Source of the DNA: UBA1926 sp002337215
Lineage (GTDB): Bacteria > Planctomycetota > Phycisphaerae > Phycisphaerales > UBA1924
Length of the DNA: 64,000 nucleotides
Assembly (NCBI GenBank): GCA_963973795.1
Contig: CAXBAF010000011.1
Location: 50,432 to 114,431 of the forward strand
Direction: 5' to 3'
A program made the translations under genes and the position numbers. Of the stretch, positions 25,911 through 34,252 are shown piece after piece (within the stretch, counting starts at the first letter, position 1; each line of letters begins with the position of its first letter). Below the pieces are notes generated by a model. It saw only the letters and a program-made list of their open reading frames with translations. It searched no databases and had not been told where the DNA came from.

Positions 25911-26816
25911 ATGACCAAGACCGATGCACAGATTGCACGCAACGATTCCAATGAATCATTTGATCCCGCCATGTTTGATGACCTGACCGCCGACGCGACC
26001 ATCGGCGGCCGGACGCTCGTCCGCCCGCTCGCAAGGAGCCGGTTCGGTGCGCGGTACCTCGCTCGCGATCCGCGGCGTGACACCGACTGCATCGTGTGGC
26101 TTTTCGACCGCGTCCCGCTCGAGCAGGGCCCCAGGCTCTGGGGATACCTTAAGAAGAACGCCGGGCGACGCCGACCCCACATTCTGACCATCGAGGCCGC
26201 GGGCCGCGAGACGACCGGCTGCTGGGCGGTGACCCCTTACGTGGGCAATCACGACGGCGTCGTTACGCTCGAGAGCCTCAGGGCCGCTCGAGGCGGAGTC
26301 ATGAGCGCCTTTGAGACCGGTCGCGCCATCGAGCAATTGCTCGACGCCTCGGTGTCCGCTCACGCCGAAAACGAGCATCACGGCTCGCTCGATCCGGCGT
26401 GTGTGCTCGTGAATCCCAGGGGCACACTCGAGATCGGCATGTACGGCCTCCAGGCAACGCTGGAAGGCACGCGACCAGCCGAGGACGCGGCATGCGACGA
26501 GATCCGGTCGATCGGCCTGATCGCCGAGCGGCTGCTCCTGGGCGATGCAGGCGATGGCACACTGTCTGCGCCGCCCACGCCGGACCGGCTCAGGGCCGGA
26601 TCCGCCCTGCGGGCCTGGATCCGGCGGGCGTGCGATCCGATCGAGGGTTTCGATTCCGCCCGCGAGGCAATCGCGTCCCTCCCCGACCGGCATGACGACG
26701 CATCCGAACGACGCCTCGACGCGGCTCGGCTTCTGCTCGGCAAGCTCTCAGCGGTTGTTTCACCCGGGCGGGCAAAGCCGGGCGTTTCGGAAGGAAGTAC
26801 CACCGGGCGGGTCTGA
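25911..26816 (+). CDS. degenerate protein-kinase-like protein (pseudokinase)
   Basis: The 301-residue protein keeps the layout of a bacterial Ser/Thr kinase but not its catalytic residues. IGGRTLVRPLARSRFGARYL (31-50) aligns with the Gly-rich loop; HGSLDPACVLVNPRGTLEIG (157-176) aligns with the catalytic loop HGDLKPxNILV; MYGL (177-180) sits where DFGL should be; EIRSIGLIAERLLLG (197-211) matches the 'DIYALGLILYELLTG' helix. The catalytic Lys of HGDLKP and the DFG Asp are replaced, so it is probably inactive. No membrane segment. GGAG lies 5 nt before the ATG. A TPR protein follows, suggesting a scaffold pair. This is an alignment by eye. Confidence 0.6.
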   Translation: MTKTDAQIARNDSNESFDPAMFDDLTADATIGGRTLVRPLARSRFGARYLARDPRRDTDCIVWLFDRVPLEQGPRLWGYLKKNAGRRRPHILTIEAAGRETTGCWAVTPYVGNHDGVVTLESLRAARGGVMSAFETGRAIEQLLDASVSAHAENEHHGSLDPACVLVNPRGTLEIGMYGLQATLEGTRPAEDAACDEIRSIGLIAERLLLGDAGDGTLSAPPTPDRLRAGSALRAWIRRACDPIEGFDSAREAIASLPDRHDDASERRLDAARLLLGKLSAVVSPGRAKPGVSEGSTTGRV

Positions 26817-26835
26817 CCCCTGTCCAGAGGGAGGG

Positions 26836-26850
26836 CGGCCCGCGGGGCCG
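26836..26850 (+). terminator. possible weak hairpin after the pseudokinase gene
   Basis: CGGCCC and GGGCCG form a 6-bp perfect stem around GCG, 20 nt after the stop codon. No T-run follows, so it may be a stabilising hairpin rather than a terminator. Confidence 0.25.
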
Positions 26851-26906
26851 TGTTCAGAGAACGGCGCTCCGGAAAGAAATTGTCTTTTTGAGGCTTCCTA
26901 AGTCAG

Positions 26907-26912
26907 TAGGCT
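26907..26912 (+). promoter_or_regulatory. putative -10 element for the TPR gene
   Basis: TAGGCT here implies a start near 26919 and a leader of about 40 nt to the GTG at 26959. It also argues against the alternative GTG at 26914, which would precede the transcript start. Confidence 0.35.
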
Positions 26913-26958
26913 GGTGGAGGGCGTACCCCACCGAAGAGCGAGTGAGGCGGAGTCTCCC

Positions 26959-28359
26959 GTGAACGATTGGTCCGAAGCAGAACAGTGTGTCGAGCGGGCG
27001 CATGAGTTCTTCGAACTCGGACGCTGGGACGACGCGGAATCCGAGCTCCGCGCCGCGCTGTCGCTGAATCCGTACCAGCCCGAATGGCATTTCAATCTCG
27101 GCCTGACACTCGACGCTGCCGGTCGGCACGCCGACGCCGCCGAGGCCTTCGACGAGGCATCCGAGCACGACCCCAATAACGAGCAGGCGATGCTCATGGC
27201 GGGCGCAGCATTCCTGCGTGCCGACCGAGCCGAGCTTGCGCTCGACAGGCTCTCTCGTGCACTCGAGCTCGACGCGGACCTTGTCGAAGCGTGGGCCTTC
27301 CGGATCGATGCCTTCGCCTCGCTTGAGCGGCACGACGACGCGGAGGAAGCGTTCTATCAAGGCCAGCAGATCGACCCTGAGTGCGCGGATCTGTACGCAT
27401 CGATGGCCGAGTCGCTGCTCGATCAGGGGCTGACCGACAAGGCGGTCTGGTGTCTCAAGGAGGCCGCCCGCCTGAACCCGGCACTCCCACGGATCGAGGC
27501 CCGGCTCGCGTCGGCGTACGTCCAGACCGGGCGGCACGAGCGGGCGCGTCAGATGTTCCTGCGCGAACTTCGGCGTGACCCGGGGGACATCGACACGCTG
27601 CTCGATCTCGGGGACCTCCTTTTCGAAATGAACCGCCTCGCCGAGGCGAGAGAGAAGTACAGCCGGGTCCTCGAACTCGAGCCCGACAACCCCGACGCCC
27701 ACGCGGCGCTCGGCGAGCTCTACGCCCACGCCGGTGCAGAGGCCGAGGCGATCGTTGAGTTCGATCTGGTCGTCCGACTCGATCCCGCCGACGGCGTCTC
27801 CGCACGCCGACTCGCCGGGCTCCTGCTCCGCGACGGCAGCGACGAGCATCTCGCCCGCGCACGCCGGCTCATCGAAGGCCAGCTCCGCACCCTGCGGGTT
27901 GACCCGGACGCGATGGACGCCGACGCCATGCACGATCTCGGGTGCCTTCTGCTCGACGCGTCTCGCCCGCGCGATGCCGTTCGCGTCTTCGAGGCGTTGA
28001 CGTGCGACAAACCCGATGATGCCCTCGCTTGGCATCGCCTCGCGGTCGCCCAGTTCGAGACCGGCATGGTCGAGGAAGGTCTCGCGTCGGCACGCCGATC
28101 GATCCGCCTCAACCCGCGTTCCGTTCCCGCGATGCACAACCTCGCGGTTGCCCATATCCGGTCGGGCCAGATCGCCCGCGCCCGCTACTGGATCCGCCAA
28201 GCCCTCGCGCTCGATCCGGACGATCCGCCGGTGCGGCGACTCAGGGGCGTCCTGATCACCCACGCCATCCGGCGCGGGTTCGGTCGCGTCGGCGGGCTCA
28301 TCGCCGGAACACCCCGGCTCGCCGTCGGGCTCTTCCGCCGCCCAGTGCGCTACCGCTAA
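26959..28359 (+). CDS. tetratricopeptide repeat protein
   Basis: The 466-residue protein is almost entirely TPR helices: about ten or eleven 34-residue units such as GRWDDAESELRAALSLNPYQ, GRHADAAEAFDEASEHDPNN, NRLAEAREKYSRVLELEPDN and GQIARARYWIRQALALDPDD. There is no signal peptide, so it should be cytoplasmic. The short C-terminal tail is basic and Arg-rich (RRGFGRVGG, RRPVRYR). I chose the GTG at 26959, preceded by GGCGGAG. Its stop overlaps the stop of the convergent permease gene (CTAA at 28356-28359). A role as a protein-interaction scaffold, perhaps with the neighbouring pseudokinase, is inferred. Confidence 0.85.
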   Translation: MNDWSEAEQCVERAHEFFELGRWDDAESELRAALSLNPYQPEWHFNLGLTLDAAGRHADAAEAFDEASEHDPNNEQAMLMAGAAFLRADRAELALDRLSRALELDADLVEAWAFRIDAFASLERHDDAEEAFYQGQQIDPECADLYASMAESLLDQGLTDKAVWCLKEAARLNPALPRIEARLASAYVQTGRHERARQMFLRELRRDPGDIDTLLDLGDLLFEMNRLAEAREKYSRVLELEPDNPDAHAALGELYAHAGAEAEAIVEFDLVVRLDPADGVSARRLAGLLLRDGSDEHLARARRLIEGQLRTLRVDPDAMDADAMHDLGCLLLDASRPRDAVRVFEALTCDKPDDALAWHRLAVAQFETGMVEEGLASARRSIRLNPRSVPAMHNLAVAHIRSGQIARARYWIRQALALDPDDPPVRRLRGVLITHAIRRGFGRVGGLIAGTPRLAVGLFRRPVRYR

Positions 28360-29327
28360 GCCTTCCCGCGGCCGCCCACGAGCAAGACAAGAAAGAACGG
28401 CCCGCCAAGAGCCGCGGTCAGCACACCCACCGGCAGTCGACCTGCCGCGAGATCGATCCCCTTGACCATCGCGTCCGCGAGCACGAGCAACGCCGCCCCC
28501 GCGAGCGTCGCGTTCCACGAGAGCAGGCGATGGCTTGGTCCCCCGGCCATGCGGGCCGTGTGCGGGGCGATCAGCCCGACAAACGCGATCGGCCCGGCCA
28601 GCAGGATCGAGATCGCACTGAGCACGCCCGCGCCCACAAATAGCCCCGTGCGCACAAGCCCGACGCGCACCCCGACCGAGCGTGCCACCGATTCGCTCAG
28701 CGCCGACGCGTCGAGCATGGGCCCCGCCCAACTCATCGCGACCGACGCGGCGAGCACCACCCCGCCGCACACCAGCAGCTGGGCAATCGAGGTCTCGTCG
28801 CTCACCGATCCCATGAGCCAGCGGACCGCCGACTGACCCCGATCCGGCATCTGGAACTGCAGAAAAACAGTCCCGGCTCCGAACACAAGCCCCACGATGA
28901 CGCCGACGAGGATCATCGCCGCTGGGTCGATCAGCCCACGGCGTTGACTGATGAGGTACACCACCCCCAGCGCACACAGCGCTCCCACGAGCGCCGGCCC
29001 CGCGACCCCGCTCCAACGCGTCAGTTCGCCGGTGGAGAGATAGTGCAGATACGTCGCGAGCATGATGCCAAAACCGGCTCCGGGAGCCAGCCCGATCAGA
29101 TCGGGAGATGCCAGCGGGTTGCGGAGCAGCGACTGCAGCATGACCCCCGCGAGCCCCAGCGAGGCACCGACGATCCCGGCCGCTGCGAGCCGATGGGCTC
29201 GCAATGACAGGATCTCACCCGACTCGGGCATCGCGAGCGAATCGCCTCCGACCAGCAGACGTAGCGACGCGGCGATCAGGAGCAGGATGATGCACACGAC
29301 GAGCGTCGCGCGGGGCCTCGGCGTCAT
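28356..29327 (-). CDS. FecCD-family ABC transporter permease (iron-siderophore/cobalamin type)
   Basis: The 323-residue protein has 9-10 predicted membrane helices and the hallmarks of BtuC/FhuB/FecD permeases: GASLGLAGVMLQSLLRNPLA (54-73), PDLIGLAPGAGFG, GPIAFVGLIAPHTARM near residue 260, and ADAMVKGIDLAAGRLPVGVL at the end. These form the channel of importers for Fe3+-siderophores, haem or vitamin B12. No matching ATPase or binding protein is adjacent, so its partners lie elsewhere. TAGGCT 6 nt upstream of the ATG and the lack of an SD suggest a leaderless mRNA. Confidence 0.9.
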   Translation of the reverse strand: MTPRPRATLVVCIILLLIAASLRLLVGGDSLAMPESGEILSLRAHRLAAAGIVGASLGLAGVMLQSLLRNPLASPDLIGLAPGAGFGIMLATYLHYLSTGELTRWSGVAGPALVGALCALGVVYLISQRRGLIDPAAMILVGVIVGLVFGAGTVFLQFQMPDRGQSAVRWLMGSVSDETSIAQLLVCGGVVLAASVAMSWAGPMLDASALSESVARSVGVRVGLVRTGLFVGAGVLSAISILLAGPIAFVGLIAPHTARMAGGPSHRLLSWNATLAGAALLVLADAMVKGIDLAAGRLPVGVLTAALGGPFFLVLLVGGRGKA

Positions 29328-29333
29328 GCCGCG

Positions 29334-29339
29334 AGCCTA
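29334..29339 (-). promoter_or_regulatory. putative -10 of a leaderless transcript
   Basis: Read on the minus strand, TAGGCT ends exactly 6 nt before the permease ATG at 29327. No SD is present. Confidence 0.45.
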
Positions 29340-29438
29340 TCGCCGCGGCGGGCCCGCGTCTCCGGCCCATATCTTTGTCTGTGTGGACTCAGCGACGCGA
29401 GGGGCGGAATCCCCGACGATTTCGACGCGCCGCTCGGC

Positions 29439-29444
29439 TATGAT
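29439..29444 (+). promoter_or_regulatory. putative -10 element for atpC
   Basis: TATGAT lies 29 nt before the GTG of atpC; a start near 29451 would give a short leader that includes the AGAGGAG Shine-Dalgarno. Confidence 0.4.
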
Positions 29445-29473
29445 CGCCCTACGAGAATCAGAGGAGTTCCCAC

Positions 29474-29920
29474 GTGTCCGACAGAACCTTCCGCTGCCGA
29501 GTTGTGACCCCCGCCCAGAGCCTCCTCGACGAGCCCGTCGAGTACGCCAACGTGCCCATGTGGGACGGCCTGATGGGCTTCCAGCACGGCCGAGCCCCGC
29601 TCGTCGGAAAGCTGGGCCTTGGAGAGCTCACGCTCCAATTCCCGGCCTCCACGCACGGCGGCGCGGACCGAACGTTCTACATCGACGGCGGGTTCGTCCA
29701 GATGTCCGAGGGTGAACTGATCATCCTCGCCGAGAACGCCCAGTCGGCCGAGACGATCGCAGAGAGCGATGCCCAGGCCGAACTCGACGCTGCAGAGCGT
29801 GCCGAAATGAACCCGGAAGCTTCGAACAAGGCCGAGGAGGCCGACCGCATCCGTCTCGCTCGCGAGCGGGCCCGCGTCCGGCTACGCATCGCGCGGCACA
29901 GCCGCGTCAAGGGCATCTGA
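29474..29920 (+). CDS. atpC: F1F0 ATP synthase epsilon subunit
   Basis: The 148-residue protein fits AtpC: an N-terminal beta-sandwich (FRCRVVTPAQSLLDEPVEYA, VPMWDGLMGFQHGRAPLV, LGLGELTL, FYIDGGFVQMSEGELIILAE) and a C-terminal two-helix domain rich in Glu, Ala and Arg. Epsilon joins gamma to the c-ring and can inhibit ATP hydrolysis. Normally atpC follows atpD; here it stands alone between a permease and an esterase gene, with its own promoter-like TATGAT and AGAGGAG before a GTG start. The C-terminal half carries an unusual acidic insertion (about 110-125). Confidence 0.88.
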   Translation: MSDRTFRCRVVTPAQSLLDEPVEYANVPMWDGLMGFQHGRAPLVGKLGLGELTLQFPASTHGGADRTFYIDGGFVQMSEGELIILAENAQSAETIAESDAQAELDAAERAEMNPEASNKAEEADRIRLARERARVRLRIARHSRVKGI

Positions 29921-29991
29921 GCGGGCAGTTCGTCTGCTCTTTTCGGCCTTCGACTCCCGAGGCGGAGAACGCTGACGCCCTGAGAGCCGGC

Positions 29992-29997
29992 TATCCT
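29992..29997 (+). promoter_or_regulatory. putative -10 of a leaderless transcript
   Basis: TATCCT ends 6 nt before the ATG at 30004 and no SD lies between. CTGACG 14 bp upstream is a poor -35. Confidence 0.45.
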
Positions 29998-30003
29998 GCG
30001 TTT

Positions 30004-31308
30004 ATGAGAAACACGATCGACTCCCTCGCGCCCCGGTTCTGGACTGTCGCCGCCGCGCTTGCCCTGATCTTGCTCGCCCCAAGCCCCGCGGTCGCGCAGA
30101 ACATGGTCAGCCCCGAGACCCTGCCTCAAGGCTTCGTCGTCATCGTCACAGACGCCGGCAAGCAGGCGTCCGCGAGCCGGCCCATCTACTGGGCATCGGG
30201 CAAGAACTCCTGGAACCCGGGCGACAACGACTACAAACTCTCCCCGCGATCCGACGGGCGCTGGCAGATCGTCTTCGAAGGTGGCTCGCTCGGCGAGAAC
30301 GTCGAGTTCAAGTTCACGCTCGGCGGCTGGGGAAGCGTCGAGACAGACCCCGAAGGCCAAGACATCACGAACCGCACCTTCCCGGATGTCGCCGTGGGTT
30401 CGTTCAAGGAAGGCGAGAAGCCGGTCATCGAACTGACGGTCCCGAAGTTCCGTGTGGGCGGCGAAGGTCACAAAATCGCTCCCGAGTACAGACCGCTCGA
30501 GGTCACCGGAACTGTCAAACGCCTCCAAGTCGCGGGCGGCGCGGGATCCGCGGACGGCATGATGCGCGACCTGCTCGTCTGGCTTCCCCCGCACTATGAC
30601 AATCACCCCGACCGCGCGTACCCCGTCCTTTACATGATGGACGGCCAGCACATCTTCCAGCAGCACGAGCGGGCACCCACCGAGTGGGGCGCCGACGAGA
30701 CCGCGACCAGCCTCATCGCCAGCGGGCAGATCGAGCCGCTCATGATCGTCGCGATCCCCAACAGCGGGGCGGCTCGCATCGAGGAGTACGTCCCCGGATC
30801 GTCGGCGGACGGCCGAAAGATATTCGGCAAGACCCCGGCGGGTGATGACTACATCGAGTGGATGGCCCGGGAGGTCATGCCCAGAGTCGAGCGTGCATTC
30901 CGGGTCAAGGCCGGCCCGGCGGACACTGGCATCGGTGGTGCTTCCGCGGGCGGACTGATCGCGCTGCACGCCTCACTGCAGCGCCCCGACCTGTTCGGCC
31001 GGGTCCTTACTGAGAGCCCCGCGCTCCAGCTCGACGCGATCGATCTGGACATGGTCGAGCGCACCAAGGCGTCCCCCCGCGTCCCCGCCCGGGTCTTCAT
31101 CGGGATGGGCGGCGCCGAGCATCTTCCCGGATCGGGGTTCTACGACACGAACACGATGCGGCATGTCAAGGCGTCGCGAGCGCTCAAGCAAGCCCTCGAA
31201 GGCCGCTCGTCGGTCATCCTGGAGATCGAGCCCAACGCCGAGCACAACGAGCGGGCGTGGGCGGGTCGGCTCGAGCAGGCACTCGTGCACCTGTTCCCGC
31301 CGCAGTGA
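30004..31308 (+). CDS. exported esterase (alpha/beta hydrolase, Fes/esterase-D type) with N-terminal beta domain
   Basis: The 434-residue protein has a signal peptide (1-31, AVAQ). Residues 40-150 form a beta domain with YWASGKNSWNPGDNDYKLS and WQIVF...VEFKFTLGGW, resembling a CBM20/CBM48-like or enterochelin-esterase N-domain. The hydrolase domain has LLVWLPPHYDN, YPVLYMMDGQHIF and the nucleophile elbow GGASAGGL (Ser314), with a likely catalytic His near the C-terminus (NAEHNERAW). Relatives include siderophore and feruloyl esterases. The orphan FecCD permease nearby makes siderophore hydrolysis thinkable, but export of the enzyme and the divergent orientation argue for caution. Confidence 0.82.
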   Translation: MRNTIDSLAPRFWTVAAALALILLAPSPAVAQNMVSPETLPQGFVVIVTDAGKQASASRPIYWASGKNSWNPGDNDYKLSPRSDGRWQIVFEGGSLGENVEFKFTLGGWGSVETDPEGQDITNRTFPDVAVGSFKEGEKPVIELTVPKFRVGGEGHKIAPEYRPLEVTGTVKRLQVAGGAGSADGMMRDLLVWLPPHYDNHPDRAYPVLYMMDGQHIFQQHERAPTEWGADETATSLIASGQIEPLMIVAIPNSGAARIEEYVPGSSADGRKIFGKTPAGDDYIEWMAREVMPRVERAFRVKAGPADTGIGGASAGGLIALHASLQRPDLFGRVLTESPALQLDAIDLDMVERTKASPRVPARVFIGMGGAEHLPGSGFYDTNTMRHVKASRALKQALEGRSSVILEIEPNAEHNERAWAGRLEQALVHLFPPQ

Positions 31309-31437
31309 TCAGGATCGATTGATCGGGGTTGGAGATCTGATGCGGTCCGATGATCGCATCGGAACCCGGCCTCAGACTGCCCGCCTTGTATGGACGCGTC
31401 TCGCGCGGGATTCCGTGTGTGCGCATTGGAGCGAGAC

Positions 31438-33126
31438 ATGCCAAAGCATGAGAGATCCCCGAGCCCGCACCCGCGCACCAGCCGGACCCTCCTGCTGATA
31501 TTGGGGATCGCGGTGGTGGGTTCGACGCTCGCGATCGCGCAGCGGAGCGATGGGTACAAGTTTTTCGATCCCATGATCGAGGTAAAGGCGATCATCGATC
31601 GGTTCGCGGTTGTGGAACCCGAGTCCGACGACCTCCAGGAAGCCGCGATCCGAGGCATGCTCGAGGCGATCGACGATCCGTACGCGACCTACGTCCCACC
31701 GTCGTTCAACGACGAGTTTGAGAAGCAGTTGACCGGCGAATACGTCGGCATCGGTGCCGAGGTGAACCAGGTCGACGGCGTGTTCACGATCGTGACCCCG
31801 ATGGACGACTCGCCCGCCTTCCAATCGGGGATTATGTCGGGCGACAAGGTCATCTCGATCGACGGGGAGCCGACCGAGGGCGAGACGGTCGATGAATCGA
31901 TCGATCGCCTGCTGGGCGAGGAGGGGACCGACGTTGTCCTGACCGTGGACCGGATGGGCGAGATTCTCGAGATCACGATCACCCGGGCTCGGATCAAATC
32001 GAGGGCCGTGCGGGGCTTCCGCCGGCACCCCGATGCCGACGCGTCCTGGGACTACATGCTCGATCCCGTGCGCCGGATCGGGTACATCCGTGTGAGCCAG
32101 TTCACGCCGAGCGTCGCCCGCGAGTTCGAGGAAGCGCTGCGCAGTCTCGGCGCAGGCGAGCGGGATGGTGCCGAGGGCGGAGTGGGTGGGCTCGTGATCG
32201 ACCTCCGCTGGAATCCGGGCGGGCTGCTCGATCAAGCCGTCCGGATGGCGGACCTGCTCCTCGACGAAGGCGTGATCGTCTCGACCAACGGGCGTGCCTA
32301 CGCGGAGCGGATCGAGAGGGCGAAGGCCGAGGGCACCCTGCCCGATTTCCCCGTCGCGGTGCTGATCAACAGCCAGAGCGCCAGCGCGAGCGAGGTGCTC
32401 GCAGGGGCGCTGGTCGAAAACGACCGCGCGATCGTGGTCGGCGAGCGGAGTTTCGGGAAAGGAAGCGTGCAGTCGATCCACCCGCTCGGCGGCGCGGCGA
32501 CGGGCGCCTCGCTCAAACTCACCGAGCAGCGGTATTACCTCCCGAGCGGGCGCAGCCTCCAACGGACCGACGAGAGCCCGGTCTGGGGTGTAGACCCGAG
32601 CCCCGGGTTCTTTGTGCCCCTCGAGATTGATGAGGTGCGAGCACTCTTCGAGGTACGCCGCCAGGCGGAGATCGTGGGTGGCGAGAACGATGAGATCGCC
32701 GAGCCATCGGGGGACCCCGACTGGATCGAATCGACACTCAAAGACCGCCAGCTGGCCGCCGCGGTCCGCGCGGTTCGTGCCCACATCGACGACGGCTCAT
32801 GGCCCGTCCCCGAGGGCGCGGAAACCGCGTCGGCGGACGTGTCGGTCGCCGAACTCGAACGGCTCGAGGAGGCCCGGAACAGGATCATGCGTGACCTTGC
32901 GAGGATCGACCGGCGTGCGAAGGCCGTGCGATCGGTCGCGGGTGAGAGCGCCGACGACGCCGTGCGGGACTTCTGGGACGACGCTGTGCGCATTGAAGGT
33001 GGGCAGCTGATCGTGCGCGACGCGTCGGGGAACGTCGTCGCGACGCTCCGCATCACGGGCGAGAACCTCGAACGGTGGCTGCTCGACGCAGATGTCGAGC
33101 CCGAATCGCCGGACAATTCGGACTGA
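31438..33126 (+). CDS. S41-family C-terminal processing protease with PDZ domain
   Basis: The 562-residue protein has an N-terminal signal anchor (about 17-35, ending IAQ). A PDZ domain (about 100-185: GEYVGIGAEVNQVDGVFTI, SGDKVISIDGE) precedes the S41 core: IGYIRVSQF, GLVIDLRWNPGGLLDQAVRM, SQSASASEVLAGAL (catalytic Ser within 314-318) and GERSFGKGSVQ (catalytic Lys341). CtpA-type enzymes trim the C-termini of envelope proteins. The C-terminal 180 residues are a charged helical extension not found in short CtpA. GGAG lies 7 nt before the ATG at 31438. The transporter gene starts 26 bp later. Confidence 0.9.
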   Translation: MPKHERSPSPHPRTSRTLLLILGIAVVGSTLAIAQRSDGYKFFDPMIEVKAIIDRFAVVEPESDDLQEAAIRGMLEAIDDPYATYVPPSFNDEFEKQLTGEYVGIGAEVNQVDGVFTIVTPMDDSPAFQSGIMSGDKVISIDGEPTEGETVDESIDRLLGEEGTDVVLTVDRMGEILEITITRARIKSRAVRGFRRHPDADASWDYMLDPVRRIGYIRVSQFTPSVAREFEEALRSLGAGERDGAEGGVGGLVIDLRWNPGGLLDQAVRMADLLLDEGVIVSTNGRAYAERIERAKAEGTLPDFPVAVLINSQSASASEVLAGALVENDRAIVVGERSFGKGSVQSIHPLGGAATGASLKLTEQRYYLPSGRSLQRTDESPVWGVDPSPGFFVPLEIDEVRALFEVRRQAEIVGGENDEIAEPSGDPDWIESTLKDRQLAAAVRAVRAHIDDGSWPVPEGAETASADVSVAELERLEEARNRIMRDLARIDRRAKAVRSVAGESADDAVRDFWDDAVRIEGGQLIVRDASGNVVATLRITGENLERWLLDADVEPESPDNSD

Positions 33127-33152
33127 TCCCCGGCCGACCCAGAGGACCACGT

Positions 33153-34244
33153 TTGACCGAAACCGAGTCGTTCGAATCCCGCTGGCTCGGTGTGCTCACC
33201 GTCGTGCTCACGCTCGGCGGATGGACCATCGTGCCCATCCTGATCAAGGAATTCACAGCCGACGTGGACGGCTGGACCTCCAACGGCTGGCGGTACGGAT
33301 TCGCCGCGCTGCTCTGGCTTCCGCTCCTCGTCTGGAGGAGACTGCGTAAGACCGGGAAGCCGGGACTGTTCCGCGCCGCGATGACGCCGGGCCTCATCAA
33401 TGCGGCCGCCCAGGTCTGCTTCACCATGTCGTTCTATCAGATCGATCCGGGACTCGTCGCGTTCGGTCTGCGGGCCCAGATCGTCGCCGTCACACTCGGG
33501 GCCGCGATCATGTTCCCGTCGGAACGAGCGGTGATCCGCACGCTCGGCTTCCTGGTCGGGCTGGCGCTGCTGATGATCGGGACGCTCACGACGATCGGGC
33601 TCAGCGGGAAGTTCGGCGAGAAGGCCGGGACGCTCGGCGTCGTGCTCGCGATGATGGCGGGCGTCGGCTTCGCGGGCTACGCCCTGGCGGTCCGCAAGTG
33701 CATGACCGGGTACGGCTCGATGGCGTCCTTCGCCGCGATCAGCCAGTACACCGCGGGAGCAATGATCGTCTTGATGCTGATCCTGGGCGAAGGCTCGGGC
33801 GCAGGGGCGCTCGAGATGGAACTGCCCCGGTTCGGGCTCTTCCTGCTCAGCGCGGTCATCGGCATCGCCGCGGGGCACGTGCTGTACTACGTCTCGATCG
33901 AGAAACTGGGCGTAACGGTCTCGAGCGGGGTCATCCAGCTTCAGCCCTTTACCGTCGCGGCGCTGTCGTTCTTCTGGTTCAAAGAGCGACTCTCGGTCGC
34001 TCAGTGGCTGTTCGGTGCCCTTGCGGTGGTCGGGGCGATCACAATGATCGTCGTGCAGCACCGAGTCAAGCAGCGGCTCGCCCGAGCCGAGAGGTGCGAA
34101 CGTGATGCGGCCCAGGACTTCGCGGATCTGCCCCCCGACATGATCGCGGCGATGGTGGCGACGCACCGCCCCGATGAGACGGTGTTTTCGAGCGGTTCAC
34201 ACGAAGAGGACACAGAACCAGAAGCCGCGGCGTCGAAGCCGTAA
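33153..34244 (+). CDS. DMT-superfamily (EamA) transporter
   Basis: The 363-residue protein has ten predicted membrane helices in two EamA halves (first half from GVLTVVLTLGGWTIVPILI, second from GTLGVVLAMMAGVGFAGYA to LFGALAVVGAITMIVV) and a polar C-terminal tail of about 50 residues. EamA proteins export or import small metabolites; no substrate can be assigned. I chose a TTG start at 33153 because AGAGGA lies 6 nt upstream and the first helix follows at once. It probably forms an operon with the S41 protease gene upstream. Confidence 0.85.
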   Translation: MTETESFESRWLGVLTVVLTLGGWTIVPILIKEFTADVDGWTSNGWRYGFAALLWLPLLVWRRLRKTGKPGLFRAAMTPGLINAAAQVCFTMSFYQIDPGLVAFGLRAQIVAVTLGAAIMFPSERAVIRTLGFLVGLALLMIGTLTTIGLSGKFGEKAGTLGVVLAMMAGVGFAGYALAVRKCMTGYGSMASFAAISQYTAGAMIVLMLILGEGSGAGALEMELPRFGLFLLSAVIGIAAGHVLYYVSIEKLGVTVSSGVIQLQPFTVAALSFFWFKERLSVAQWLFGALAVVGAITMIVVQHRVKQRLARAERCERDAAQDFADLPPDMIAAMVATHRPDETVFSSGSHEEDTEPEAAASKP

Positions 34245-34247
34245 GAT
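34242..34247 (+). promoter_or_regulatory. putative -10 of a leaderless thiG transcript
   Basis: TAAGAT overlaps the stop codon of the transporter gene and ends 5 nt before the thiG ATG, with no SD between. thiG may alternatively be read through from upstream. Confidence 0.35.
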
Positions 34248-34252
34248 CCGGC

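Noticed and set aside
34245..34252. TPP riboswitch before thiG
   Set aside because: Only 8 bp separate thiG from the preceding gene, so there is no room for the aptamer, and none was seen inside the upstream gene's end.
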